A program made the translations under genes and the position numbers. From positions 1 to 64,000 of the forward strand of contig LADS01000057.1 of the NCBI GenBank assembly GCA_000961725.1: DNA of 64,000 nt, written 5' to 3'. The stretch is from Desulfobulbaceae bacterium BRH_c16a (GTDB lineage: Bacteria > Desulfobacterota > Desulfobulbia > Desulfobulbales > Desulfocapsaceae). Below are positions 17,295 to 25,824 of the stretch, one piece after another. Position 1 is the first letter of the stretch. Every line of letters begins with the position of its first letter. Below the pieces are notes generated by a model. The model saw only the letters and a program-made list of their open reading frames with translations, searched no databases and was not told the DNA's origin.

Positions 17295-18309
17295 AATCAT
17301 CGAATGCGCTCTCCTCTTGCGCCCGAATCTCGAGGAGATGGAGAGGGAGGGAAATGTCGAACGCATGCAGTTTGACATAATCCTTTTCGGTTGTGACGAG
17401 ATGTTTTGCTCCTAAGTGACGAGCTTTTTCACAAATGTTGTCCAGGGTTGCTTGACTGTACTTTGCATGATCCGGTAAAGCGAAAAAACCAGCCATTTGA
17501 ATTCCTAAAGTTTTTAAAGAGTCCTCGAATCTTGCCGGATTGGCAATGCCGCAAAAAGCAAAAAAAACCATTTCGTCCGAGACGGGCGTGATTCCGACTG
17601 TAGGATTTCTGAGTGTGTAACTGCCAATGGAAGAAAAAAAGACAGGTTTATTGCCGAAACGGCTGTTTAACAGAACGCCGAAGTTTTCTGCCTTTTTACG
17701 GTTCTTGTCAGTCGTTCCGGTTATCAAAAAAGCGGTGCACCGATTTAAAGCGCTAACAGGTTCTCGCAATACACCACCCGGAAATACCCGGCTGTTTCCG
17801 GCCAGATCGGAGCCATCAAACAGCACAAGGTCGATGTCCCTTCTCACTGCAAGATGCTGAAATCCATCATCAAGGATGAGGATATTGGAATGAAATTTTT
17901 CTACCGCCCAGGTGCCGGGATCAATCCGGCGTTTTCCTGTAAGGACAGGTATTCCCGGCAAGGAGCGTGCAAGCATGTAGGGCTCATCGCCGGCCTCCTG
18001 CGGACTCAGCAGAATTTGTCCGGTGTCGGAGACGACATTGATTTTCCGGCCTGACGTACCGCCGTAACCTCTGCTGATAATCGCCGGCTTGTAACCTTTT
18101 GCTTTAAGAAATTCAGCCAGGTATCTGACAGCAGGTGTTTTTCCTGTTCCGCCCAACACGAGATTGCCGACAGAAACGATGGGAACAGGCAAGGAATATT
18201 GCCGAAAAACTCCTCCTCCGTATAACTTTTCCCGGATCTTCATCGTCAATCCGTAAAGAGGGCTGAGTGGGCGGCCGATAAAAAAGAGCAACTTCAGGCT
18301 GTTTGACAT
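17266..18309 (-). CDS. lpxK: Tetraacyldisaccharide 4'-kinase
   Basis: 347 residues. The N-terminus has a hydrophobic membrane-binding segment and RPLSPLYG, followed by the P-loop VLGGTGKTP, then ISRGYGG, DEPYMLA and DDGFQHLAVRRDIDLVLFD, all LpxK hallmarks. It phosphorylates the 4' position of the lipid A disaccharide at the inner leaflet. It is transcribed towards lpxC. Usually this gene pairs with msbA or waaA, which are not here. Confidence 0.96.
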   Translation of the reverse strand: MSNSLKLLFFIGRPLSPLYGLTMKIREKLYGGGVFRQYSLPVPIVSVGNLVLGGTGKTPAVRYLAEFLKAKGYKPAIISRGYGGTSGRKINVVSDTGQILLSPQEAGDEPYMLARSLPGIPVLTGKRRIDPGTWAVEKFHSNILILDDGFQHLAVRRDIDLVLFDGSDLAGNSRVFPGGVLREPVSALNRCTAFLITGTTDKNRKKAENFGVLLNSRFGNKPVFFSSIGSYTLRNPTVGITPVSDEMVFFAFCGIANPARFEDSLKTLGIQMAGFFALPDHAKYSQATLDNICEKARHLGAKHLVTTEKDYVKLHAFDISLPLHLLEIRAQEESAFDDFILKSLDRL

Positions 18310-18360
18310 GGCATTCCAGTAAGAAATCGAGTACTGAATTCAGGCTTTTCACTTTAGATT

Positions 18361-18389
18361 TTGCAAAATACAACGTAAAAGACTAGTAT
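18361..18389 (+). promoter_or_regulatory. Possible sigma-70 promoter of the liv operon
   Basis: TTGCAA (18361-18366) and TAGTAT (18384-18389) with 17-base spacing, about 100 bases before livK. Both boxes match consensus at four of six positions only. No clear Lrp-like operator was seen. Confidence 0.3.
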
Positions 18390-18489
18390 CACTTCCGGGT
18401 AGTATATGCTCGCTCTTTTCAAAGGTGTTGAGTGACAAATGCACATTGAAAGGGGCTGTGAAATCATTCATTAGAAGAGGGAGGAAAAA

Positions 18490-19620
18490 ATGAAGTTGAC
18501 TCTAAGTGGTAAATTTCTTTCAACCGCTGCCTGTGTATTACTGGCCCTGTCAGCTCCCGCAATGGGCGTCGCCGGGGATACCATAAAATTTGGCGTTGCC
18601 GGTCCGCATAGCGGTGATCTCGCATCTTACGGACTGCCTACTGTTAATGCCGCCAAGCTTGTCATCGACAAGGTGAACGCAAATGGCGGGATAAATGGCA
18701 AAAAAGTAGAAATACTGGTTGAAGACGATGTCTGTAAAGCGGAAATTTCGACTAACACTGCTACCAAATTGGTCTCGGATGGCGTTGAAGTCGTTCTCGG
18801 CCATATCTGCTCCGGGGCTACCATCGCAGCGATGCCCATCTATAAGAATGCCGGCGTGCTGGTCGTTTCACCGTCCGCCACCAGTGACGAATTGACGTAC
18901 AGCGGCAACTACCCGAACTTTTTCCGCACAATTGCGCCGAATGCAGCCCAGTCGCCGGCAATGATCGATTTCGCCATCGACAAGCTTGGTCTGACCAAGA
19001 TTGCAATTATCCATGACAAAGGGGACTATGGCAAACCTCTTGCCGAAGGCGCCAAAAAACATGTTGAGCAAAAAGGCAAAGGCGAAGTGGTTCTCTTTGA
19101 AGGAATTACTCCCGGGGCAATGGACTATTCGGCGATTGTACAGAAAATCAAGCAATCCGGAGCGGAAGTGGTTGTTTTCGGTGGGTACCATCCGGAAGCG
19201 TCCAAAATTGTCACCATCATGAAGAAGAAGCGTTTAACTACCGCTTTTGTCTCCGATGACGGAGTGAAAGACGACACCTTTATCAAGGTAGCCGGAGAGT
19301 CGGCGGAGGGTGTATATGCCGCCGGTCCCCAGGACAACTCTGCCAATGCCATGGCAATTGAAGCCAGAGAGAATCATAAAAAAGTCTTCGGCAGCGATCC
19401 AGGCGCATTCTTCGAAGGAGCCTATGCCGCTACAGTGGTCATGCTCAACGCGATTGAGAAGGCCGGATCGACGAATCTCGACGATCTGAAAAAGGTTCTC
19501 CAGACCGAAAAAGTCGACACCCCGGTCGGCGCCATTAATTTTGACGAAAAAGGTGATGCAATTGGCGTAGGTTTTTCGATGTATGTGGTTGAAAAAGGAA
19601 AATATGTCGTAGCCAAGTAA
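18490..19620 (+). CDS. livK: Branched-chain amino acid ABC transporter, periplasmic binding protein
   Basis: 376 residues. A signal peptide of about 28 residues with a hydrophobic core (ACVLLALSAPAMGVAG) leads to the type I periplasmic binding fold of the Leu/Ile/Val family: IKFGVAGPHSGDLASYG, NANGGINGKKVEI and GHICSGATIAAMPIY. It delivers branched-chain amino acids, or a related ligand, to LivHM. A GGGAGG site stands 7 bases before the ATG. An intrinsic terminator directly follows, so this gene can be made in excess over the membrane genes. Confidence 0.94.
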   Translation: MKLTLSGKFLSTAACVLLALSAPAMGVAGDTIKFGVAGPHSGDLASYGLPTVNAAKLVIDKVNANGGINGKKVEILVEDDVCKAEISTNTATKLVSDGVEVVLGHICSGATIAAMPIYKNAGVLVVSPSATSDELTYSGNYPNFFRTIAPNAAQSPAMIDFAIDKLGLTKIAIIHDKGDYGKPLAEGAKKHVEQKGKGEVVLFEGITPGAMDYSAIVQKIKQSGAEVVVFGGYHPEASKIVTIMKKKRLTTAFVSDDGVKDDTFIKVAGESAEGVYAAGPQDNSANAMAIEARENHKKVFGSDPGAFFEGAYAATVVMLNAIEKAGSTNLDDLKKVLQTEKVDTPVGAINFDEKGDAIGVGFSMYVVEKGKYVVAK

Positions 19621-19643
19621 CAACACCTGTTAACCCTTCCAAG

Positions 19644-19687
19644 TCTGAAGCAAATGCTTTACCGGTGTTTGCTTCAGATATTTTTTT
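19644..19687 (+). terminator. Intrinsic terminator between livK and livH
   Basis: TCTGAAGCAAA (19644-19654) pairs perfectly with TTTGCTTCAGA (19668-19678), followed by TATTTTTTTAT. It would end most transcripts after livK and let a fraction read through to livHMGF, a normal way to overproduce a binding protein. The ORF start possible at 19654 lies inside this hairpin, so livH should start at 19696. Confidence 0.85.
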
Positions 19688-19695
19688 ATGCAGGC

Positions 19696-20598
19696 ATGGA
19701 TTATTTTATTGAACTTTTTTTCAGCGGATTAACCAGAGGATCCATATATGCGCTCATAGCCCTCGGATACACGATGGTTTATGGGATAATCGGTCTGATC
19801 AACTTTGCCCATGGCGAGATCTATATGATAGGGGCCTTTACTGCCTTTATCGTTGCCACCGTTCTCTCGATCTACGGTTTTCCACTTGTCTCCATCGTCG
19901 TTATCGCAGGTATTGCGGCAGTCGTATGGTCGAGTTCCTATGGTTTTACCATCGAAAAAATCGCGTATAAGCCACTCCGTCACGCTCCGCGTCTGTCGCC
20001 GCTCATCAGCGCAATCGGCATGTCGATTTTTCTGCAAAATTATGTTCTGCTTGCGCAAACCTCCGATTTTCTTCCTTTTCCCACCCTGATACCTGATTTT
20101 GCATTTATGGAACCGGTTGCGCATATCGTCGGCTCAACCGATCTGGCCATTCTGGTCACCACCGTGATCGTTATGGTGGCGCTTACCTTTATCATCAAAT
20201 TCACCAAGATCGGCAAGGCGATGCGGGCAACCGCGCAAGATCGGACCATGGCTACTCTGGTCGGCATCAATGTCAATAATGTGATCTCCGCCACCTTTAT
20301 CGTCGGCTCCGCATTGGCGGCGGTCGGTGGTCTGCTTATTGCCTCTCACATCGGCCAGATCAATTTTTACATCGGTTTTCTTGCCGGTATCAAGGCATTT
20401 ACCGCTGCCGTACTCGGAGGAATAGGATCCATTCCCGGCGCCGTGCTTGGCAGTCTCATTCTCGGACTCACCGAAAGCTTTGCTACAGGGTATGTGTCCA
20501 GTGATTATGAGGACGTTTTCGCCTTTTCGCTCCTGGTCCTGATTCTTATTTTCAAACCATCAGGCCTTCTTGGAAAGGCGACAAATCAGAAAGTGTGA
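19696..20598 (+). CDS. livH: Branched-chain amino acid ABC transporter permease LivH
   Basis: 300 residues from the ATG at 19696, chosen because the upstream extension falls in a terminator hairpin and the family begins like MDYFIELFFSGLTRGSIYAL. About eight hydrophobic spans; the LivH block LINFAHGEIYMIGAF and the EAA-like loop around KAFTAAVLGGIGSIPGA are present. Forms the inner-membrane channel with LivM. livM starts 13 bases later. Confidence 0.94.
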   Translation: MDYFIELFFSGLTRGSIYALIALGYTMVYGIIGLINFAHGEIYMIGAFTAFIVATVLSIYGFPLVSIVVIAGIAAVVWSSSYGFTIEKIAYKPLRHAPRLSPLISAIGMSIFLQNYVLLAQTSDFLPFPTLIPDFAFMEPVAHIVGSTDLAILVTTVIVMVALTFIIKFTKIGKAMRATAQDRTMATLVGINVNNVISATFIVGSALAAVGGLLIASHIGQINFYIGFLAGIKAFTAAVLGGIGSIPGAVLGSLILGLTESFATGYVSSDYEDVFAFSLLVLILIFKPSGLLGKATNQKV

Positions 20599-20611
20599 AA
20601 AAATATTAGCT

Positions 20612-21823
20612 ATGGTTTCTCTTAAAGAGCTTAAAAAAGGGTTGTTGACTTCACTCTGGTTCGTTTTTTTAACGTTTCCAATCGTTGTTATCAAAGTAGA
20701 TCCAATCGCAAGAACTGTTGCATGGCGATGGGAAAATGCCGCGTATATGGCGATGGGTACGTTCTGCATCTATCTTCTTGTCCGCTATTATCAATTTCGC
20801 AAGCAAAACGGCAAAAAACCAACCGGCGGTCAAGAAAAGTCCGGCTCGGTTATCCACACTATCTTGCAAAATCCCCGTCAACGACTGGTGCTCCTGGGGG
20901 TTTTTGCGTCAATCGCCTTATTTTTCCCGCATGTGTTGTCAACCTACCAGACGAATGTGATGACCACAGCCCTGATGTATGTTGTTTTGGGCCTGGGACT
21001 GAACATTGTGGTCGGTATGGCCGGGCTCCTCGATCTTGGTTTTGTCGCCTTTTATGCAGTGGGGGCATATACCTATTCACTTTTGAATCTTCATTTTGGT
21101 CTTGGATTCTGGGCTGTCCTGCCAATTGGCGGGCTTTGTGCCGCGTTCTTTGGCATTTTGCTTGGTTTTCCTGTTCTGCGTCTGCGGGGCGACTATCTGG
21201 CGATCGTCACTCTCGGCTTCGGCGAAATTATCCGCCTCATTCTGGAAAACTGGGGAGAGTTCTCTCAAGGACCAAGCGGGATCTCCAACATTTCCCGGCC
21301 ATCATTCTTTGGCGTTGAATTGAGTCTTGAGCAGTCGATAATCTACACGTATTACCTGATGGTGATTCTCGTTATCGTCACCATCTTTATCGTCAACAGG
21401 TTGCAGGATTCTCGTCTTGGCCGCGCCTGGATTGCCCTGCGCGAGGACGAGATCGCCTGTCAGGCTATGGGCATCGACAAACGCAAAACAAAGCTGGTCG
21501 CCTTTTCTCTCGGGGCCTTCTGGGCAGGAATTATCGGTGTGATGTTTGCGGCAAAAACCACTTTTGTCAATCCCTCCAGTTTCACCTTTCTCGAGTCGGC
21601 GATCATTCTCGCAATCGTAGTCCTGGGTGGAATGGGATCGATCGTCGGTGTCCTTTTTGGGGCGCTTATCCTGATCCTCATGCCTGAGTACCTCAGAGCC
21701 CTGTCCGAATACCGAATGCTGGCATTTGGCGGTATCCTTGTGTGCATGATGATTTTCAGGCCACAGGGGTTGATTTCCAATATTCGTCGCACCTATAAAT
21801 TTGAGAAAAAAACAGCTGAGTAA
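20612..21823 (+). CDS. livM: Branched-chain amino acid ABC transporter permease LivM
   Basis: 403 residues from the ATG at 20612. Two extra hydrophobic segments lie in the first 110 residues before the conserved LivM core, which starts at LNIVVGMAGLLDLGFVAFYAVGAY and ends with SAIILAIVVLGGMGSIVGVL and MIFRPQGLI. Partner of LivH. Frame is open to 20570, overlapping livH, but that start is less likely. livG follows at 8 bases. Confidence 0.93.
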   Translation: MVSLKELKKGLLTSLWFVFLTFPIVVIKVDPIARTVAWRWENAAYMAMGTFCIYLLVRYYQFRKQNGKKPTGGQEKSGSVIHTILQNPRQRLVLLGVFASIALFFPHVLSTYQTNVMTTALMYVVLGLGLNIVVGMAGLLDLGFVAFYAVGAYTYSLLNLHFGLGFWAVLPIGGLCAAFFGILLGFPVLRLRGDYLAIVTLGFGEIIRLILENWGEFSQGPSGISNISRPSFFGVELSLEQSIIYTYYLMVILVIVTIFIVNRLQDSRLGRAWIALREDEIACQAMGIDKRKTKLVAFSLGAFWAGIIGVMFAAKTTFVNPSSFTFLESAIILAIVVLGGMGSIVGVLFGALILILMPEYLRALSEYRMLAFGGILVCMMIFRPQGLISNIRRTYKFEKKTAE

Positions 21824-21831
21824 GTGTACAG

Positions 21832-22626
21832 ATGACAAAACAACCGATTCTAAACGTTCATGGCTTGACCATGGACTTTGGCGGAATTCGAGCCCTGAAT
21901 TCTCTTGATCTTGACGTCAACAGCGGGGAAATAGTCGCCCTGATAGGCCCAAACGGTGCCGGAAAGACTACCTTTTTCAATTGCATCACCGGCATTTACA
22001 CGCCTACTGCCGGAGATATCTGGCTGACGAAACCGGACAGCACAACAAAGATCTCACTAAGAGGACTCAAGCCCAACCAGGTAACCGAAAAAGGGCTTGC
22101 GAGAACGTTCCAGAATATCCGGTTGTTCCCCAAGATGACCGTTTTGGAAAACGTGATGATCGGCAGGCATTGCCGCTCCAAGGCCTTTATATTCGGGGCA
22201 ATTTTTAGAAATGCTGCGACCCGCAGAGAAGAACAGAGTATTATTGAGACCAGCTACGCCATTCTCGAAAAAGTCGGGCTCGAAAGATTTGCCAACGAAT
22301 TTGCCGACAATCTCCCCTATGGCGATCAACGACGTCTGGAGATTGCCCGGGCTCTGGCGACCGAACCGCTCTTGCTGTTGCTTGATGAGCCGGCAGCGGG
22401 GATGAACCCGCAAGAGACCGTTGCTCTCGATAAATTGATAAAGCAGATCTCGAGGGAAGGACAGGCGATTTTGCTCATAGAGCATGACATGAAACTTGTC
22501 ATGAGCTTGTCCGACAGGATTTTTGTCATGGATTACGGTAAGAAGATTGCTCAGGGTACACCCGCTGAAATTCGAGAAAATCCTGCAGTGATAAAAGCGT
22601 ACCTGGGTGAGGAAGTAGATGCTTAA
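21832..22626 (+). CDS. livG: Branched-chain amino acid ABC transporter ATP-binding protein LivG
   Basis: 264 residues. Walker A GPNGAGKTTFFN near residue 40, the LivG-specific insertion after it (TRTFQNIRLF-like segment, here ARTFQNIRLFPKMTVLENV), signature LPYGDQRRLEIARAL and Walker B LLLLDEPAAGMNP. Powers uptake together with LivF, whose gene overlaps this one by 8 bases. Confidence 0.95.
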   Translation: MTKQPILNVHGLTMDFGGIRALNSLDLDVNSGEIVALIGPNGAGKTTFFNCITGIYTPTAGDIWLTKPDSTTKISLRGLKPNQVTEKGLARTFQNIRLFPKMTVLENVMIGRHCRSKAFIFGAIFRNAATRREEQSIIETSYAILEKVGLERFANEFADNLPYGDQRRLEIARALATEPLLLLLDEPAAGMNPQETVALDKLIKQISREGQAILLIEHDMKLVMSLSDRIFVMDYGKKIAQGTPAEIRENPAVIKAYLGEEVDA

Positions 22627-23326
22627 ATTAGACAAGGTACAATCCGGATATGGCAACAAACTTGCTATAAAAAATATCTCACTGGAAATAAACGAAGGGG
22701 AAATTATTACCCTGATCGGCGCCAATGGCGCGGGAAAAAGCACTACGCTGATGACAATCTGCGGCGTAATTCCCTGCCGGTCCGGAAAAATCACCTTTCA
22801 AGGCAAAGAAATCCAGACGATGGATCCCGACCAGATCGTCAAACTCGGCATCTGCCAGGTCCCAGAAGGCCGACATATCTTTCCGCAACTTACGGTGAAG
22901 GAAAATCTCGATATGGGAGCGTTTCTGAGAAAAGATAAAGACGGCATCAAAAAAGATATGGAGTACGTCTATTCTCTCTTTCCTATCCTGGCTGAAAGGA
23001 GAAATCAGGACGGCGGCAACCTGAGTGGCGGGGAGCAGCAGATGCTTGCCATGTCGAGAGCACTGATGGCACGGCCAAAGGTACTTTTACTTGACGAGCC
23101 GTCAATGGGGCTCGCGCCGCTGGTGATCAAGCAGATTTTTGAGATCATCAGGCAGATAAACAAGGAAAGTAATACCACTATCTTTCTGGTTGAACAAAAT
23201 GCCAATCAAGCCCTCCATATCGCCGACAGGGGCTATGTCATGGAAACCGGTGAAATTACTCTTACCGGTTCGGCGAAGGAACTGCTTGCCAACAAGGAAA
23301 TCCAGAAGGCCTACCTGGGCATTTAA
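22619..23326 (+). CDS. livF: Branched-chain amino acid ABC transporter ATP-binding protein LivF
   Basis: 235 residues. Walker A GANGAGKSTTLM, the LivF blocks CQVPEGRHIFPQLTV and NLSGGEQQMLAMSRALM, Walker B LLLDEPSMGLAP, and H-loop VEQNANQAL. Second ATPase of the liv transporter. It closes the operon; the following gene, 65 bases on, belongs to lipid A synthesis. Confidence 0.95.
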   Translation: MLKLDKVQSGYGNKLAIKNISLEINEGEIITLIGANGAGKSTTLMTICGVIPCRSGKITFQGKEIQTMDPDQIVKLGICQVPEGRHIFPQLTVKENLDMGAFLRKDKDGIKKDMEYVYSLFPILAERRNQDGGNLSGGEQQMLAMSRALMARPKVLLLDEPSMGLAPLVIKQIFEIIRQINKESNTTIFLVEQNANQALHIADRGYVMETGEITLTGSAKELLANKEIQKAYLGI

Positions 23327-23391
23327 AGTAACGTAAAGTATCGATCTCCTGCAGAGGATATCGCCACGATCAATTTTTCAAACAAAAATAA

Positions 23392-24375
23392 ATGGAAAAA
23401 ATCAAGGTTGGAGTAATCGGTGTCGGCTATCTGGGTCGTTTTCATGCGCAAAAATATGCTGCTTTGGAAGGAGCCACCCTTGTCGGAGTAGCCGATACAG
23501 ATGCTCAGCAAAGCCGTCGGGTTGCAGAAGAGTGCGGCTGCCAGTCGTTCGGTAACTACAAAGAGTTGCTGCCATTTGTGGACGCCGTTTCTATTGTCGT
23601 TCCGACTTCCTGTCATTGCATGGTCGCCGGGGATTGCCTGGATGCCGGCCTTGATGTCCTCCTGGAAAAACCGATGACGGTCACTCTTGCCGAAGCGGAT
23701 GAACTGATTGCCAAAGCCGAGGCGAGGAGCCTCATTCTGCAGATCGGTCACCTGGAACGGTTCAACCCGGCCGTGCAGGCGATGGAGCCTTTTCTCACTA
23801 CTCCTGTTTTCATCGAAAGTCACAGGATTGCCACCTTCAAGAACAGAGGGGTGGACGTCGATGTGGTTCTCGATCTCATGATTCACGATATCGACATCAT
23901 TTTGAATATCGTCGACTCTCCGATCAAGACCATCCATACGGTCGGCGCGCCGGTGGCCACTGCCAATACCGATATCGCCAACGCCCGGCTGATCTTCGAA
24001 AATGGCGCAACGGCAAATGTTACGGTAAGCCGGATCTCCAGGACCAATTTGAGAAAAATGCGCATCTTCCAGCCTGGATCATACATCAACGTCGACTTCG
24101 GCAACAAGCGGGTGATGACCATTCAGCTTTCCGACGAACTCCGCGAGAATGGCATGCCGAAACAGGTTGTCGAAGTGCGGACTTTTGCCGATGGCGATGC
24201 GCTGCGCAGCGAGGTAACCTCTTTTGTCCAGCATGTCAGGGAGAGAACCCGGCCGGCCTGCTCAGGGGTGGAAGGAAGACGGGCCCTGGCCGTTGCGCTG
24301 CAGGTCATGGCCCAGATAAAAGAACATCAAAACCTCGATCTATTTAAAAAGGTGCTGAGCGCAAAGAAGTCATGA
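23392..24375 (+). CDS. Gfo/Idh/MocA-family oxidoreductase, GnnA-like
   Basis: 327 residues. N-terminal Rossmann fold with GVIGVGYLGRFHAQKYA, followed by the EKP motif (LLEKPMT) and a C-terminal alpha/beta domain with HLERFNPAV and DLMIHDIDIIL. The stop overlaps the lpxB start by 4 bases. In Acidithiobacillus and other bacteria a member of this family at this place (GnnA) oxidises UDP-GlcNAc at C3 so that GnnB can add an amino group, giving amide-linked lipid A. Whether this protein does so is inference; many genomes carry the gene beside lpxB without a known substrate. Confidence 0.8.
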   Translation: MEKIKVGVIGVGYLGRFHAQKYAALEGATLVGVADTDAQQSRRVAEECGCQSFGNYKELLPFVDAVSIVVPTSCHCMVAGDCLDAGLDVLLEKPMTVTLAEADELIAKAEARSLILQIGHLERFNPAVQAMEPFLTTPVFIESHRIATFKNRGVDVDVVLDLMIHDIDIILNIVDSPIKTIHTVGAPVATANTDIANARLIFENGATANVTVSRISRTNLRKMRIFQPGSYINVDFGNKRVMTIQLSDELRENGMPKQVVEVRTFADGDALRSEVTSFVQHVRERTRPACSGVEGRRALAVALQVMAQIKEHQNLDLFKKVLSAKKS

Positions 24376-25517
24376 CCCCCAAAATCATGATGGTGACGGG
24401 GGAGGCATCCGGCGATCTTCATGGTGCCAACCTTCTCAGATCCTTGCAGGCTCAGATTCCTGAGCTGGAAGTCTGCGGCATGGGCGGAGAGGAACTGGCA
24501 TCGCTCGGCATGGAAATTCTCTTTGATGCCGGAAAAGTCTCGGTCGTCGGCGTTTTCGAAGTATTCTTTCATTTAAAAGATATTTTCTCAGCCCAGAAAA
24601 TTCTGCGTCGACGGATGGCAACGGATCGTCCCGACCTGCTGATCCTGATCGATTTGCCCGATTTCAATCTCCTGTTAGCGAAAAAAGCTCAATATCTGGG
24701 TATCCCTGTCTTCTATTATATTTCCCCTCAAGTTTGGGCCTGGAGGTCGGGTCGGATCAAAACCATTAAGAACCGTGTCGATAAGATCGGGGTCATTCTG
24801 CCGTTTGAGGAAGAATTTTTCAGCAGGCACGGTGTCAATGCCGAGTACGTGGGTCATCCTTTACTTGATACGGTGAGAGTGACGGTAAGCAAAAAAGATT
24901 TCTACGCGCAGCATGACATCGCTCCGGAAACAAAATGTATCGGTCTTTTGCCTGGCAGCAGAAAGCGCGAGGTTTCCTCACTGCTGCCTGTTTTTCTGGC
25001 GGCTGCCCGGCTTTTGCAAGACAGATTCCCGGAGAAGTTGGTCTTTCTTCTGCCCCAGGCATCTACTATCACCAGTCGTGATCTTGAAGAGGCAGGCCTG
25101 CCTAGCTTTCAACAGGAACTCAATATCCGCATTATCAATGAAAACAGATACAATATGATGGCGGCATGTGATGCAGTAGTGGCTGCTTCGGGAACCGTGA
25201 CCCTGGAGCTTGCCATCCTTCAGGTGCCTATGGTAGTTTGCTATAAACTGGCACCCCTCACCTACCGGTTGGGAAAGATGCTGGTGAAGCTCGATCATTT
25301 TTCCCTTCCCAATCTCATTGCCGGGTATGAGGCTGTTCCCGAGTTCCTGCAGGCTGAAGTGACTCCAGGCAATATCGCCGAAGAGCTGTTGACTTATCTG
25401 TCATCCCCCTTAAAATTGGAAAAAATGAAAAATGCCTTGAGAGAAGTAAAAGAGAAACTTGGCGATGCCGGAGCGTCCGACAAGGCCGCGGCAGTCGCCC
25501 TCCAGCTTCTGAGATAG
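24372..25517 (+). CDS. lpxB: Lipid-A-disaccharide synthase
   Basis: 381 residues, normal for LpxB. Family blocks: MMVTGEASGDLHGANLL at the start, GMGGEELASLGME, LLILIDLPDFNLLLAKKA, YYISPQVWAWRSGRIKTIK, YVGHPLLDTV, LLPGSRKREVSSL and AASGTVTLELAI. It joins two acyl-glucosamine units at the inner-membrane surface. Coupled to the GnnA-like gene upstream by a 4-base overlap. Confidence 0.96.
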   Translation: MTPKIMMVTGEASGDLHGANLLRSLQAQIPELEVCGMGGEELASLGMEILFDAGKVSVVGVFEVFFHLKDIFSAQKILRRRMATDRPDLLILIDLPDFNLLLAKKAQYLGIPVFYYISPQVWAWRSGRIKTIKNRVDKIGVILPFEEEFFSRHGVNAEYVGHPLLDTVRVTVSKKDFYAQHDIAPETKCIGLLPGSRKREVSSLLPVFLAAARLLQDRFPEKLVFLLPQASTITSRDLEEAGLPSFQQELNIRIINENRYNMMAACDAVVAASGTVTLELAILQVPMVVCYKLAPLTYRLGKMLVKLDHFSLPNLIAGYEAVPEFLQAEVTPGNIAEELLTYLSSPLKLEKMKNALREVKEKLGDAGASDKAAAVALQLLR

Positions 25518-25520
25518 TTT

Positions 25521-25811
25521 ATGGAAGAAACAGATGATGCTGAAGATTTTCCGGTTGCCATAGAGATCGATGGGGAACTCGATCTGCATACGTTCTCCCC
25601 AAAAGATCTCAAGACCCTCATTCCCGACTATTTGGAAGAATGCCGGAAAAAAGGCATCCGGGAAGTCAGGATTATCCACGGCAAAGGGAAGGGGACCCTG
25701 CGACGTTCGGTGCACAGCCTGCTCGAGGCGAGTCCCATAGTGCGCCGCTTCCAACTTGCCGGAAGTGACAGCGGAAGCTGGGGCGCTACAATCGTTATTC
25801 TTGCCGATTAA
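25521..25811 (+). CDS. Smr-domain protein
   Basis: 96 residues, essentially a single Smr domain: DGELDLHTFSPKDLKTLIP with the LDLH motif, and RIIHGKGKGTLRRSVHSLL with the HGKGxGxLR motif. Stand-alone Smr proteins are nucleases acting on DNA or stalled ribosome mRNA (family knowledge). It starts 3 bases after lpxB, so probably cotranscribed; a functional link to lipid A is not expected. Confidence 0.85.
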   Translation: MEETDDAEDFPVAIEIDGELDLHTFSPKDLKTLIPDYLEECRKKGIREVRIIHGKGKGTLRRSVHSLLEASPIVRRFQLAGSDSGSWGATIVILAD

Positions 25812-25824
25812 CGGTCGAACCGGA

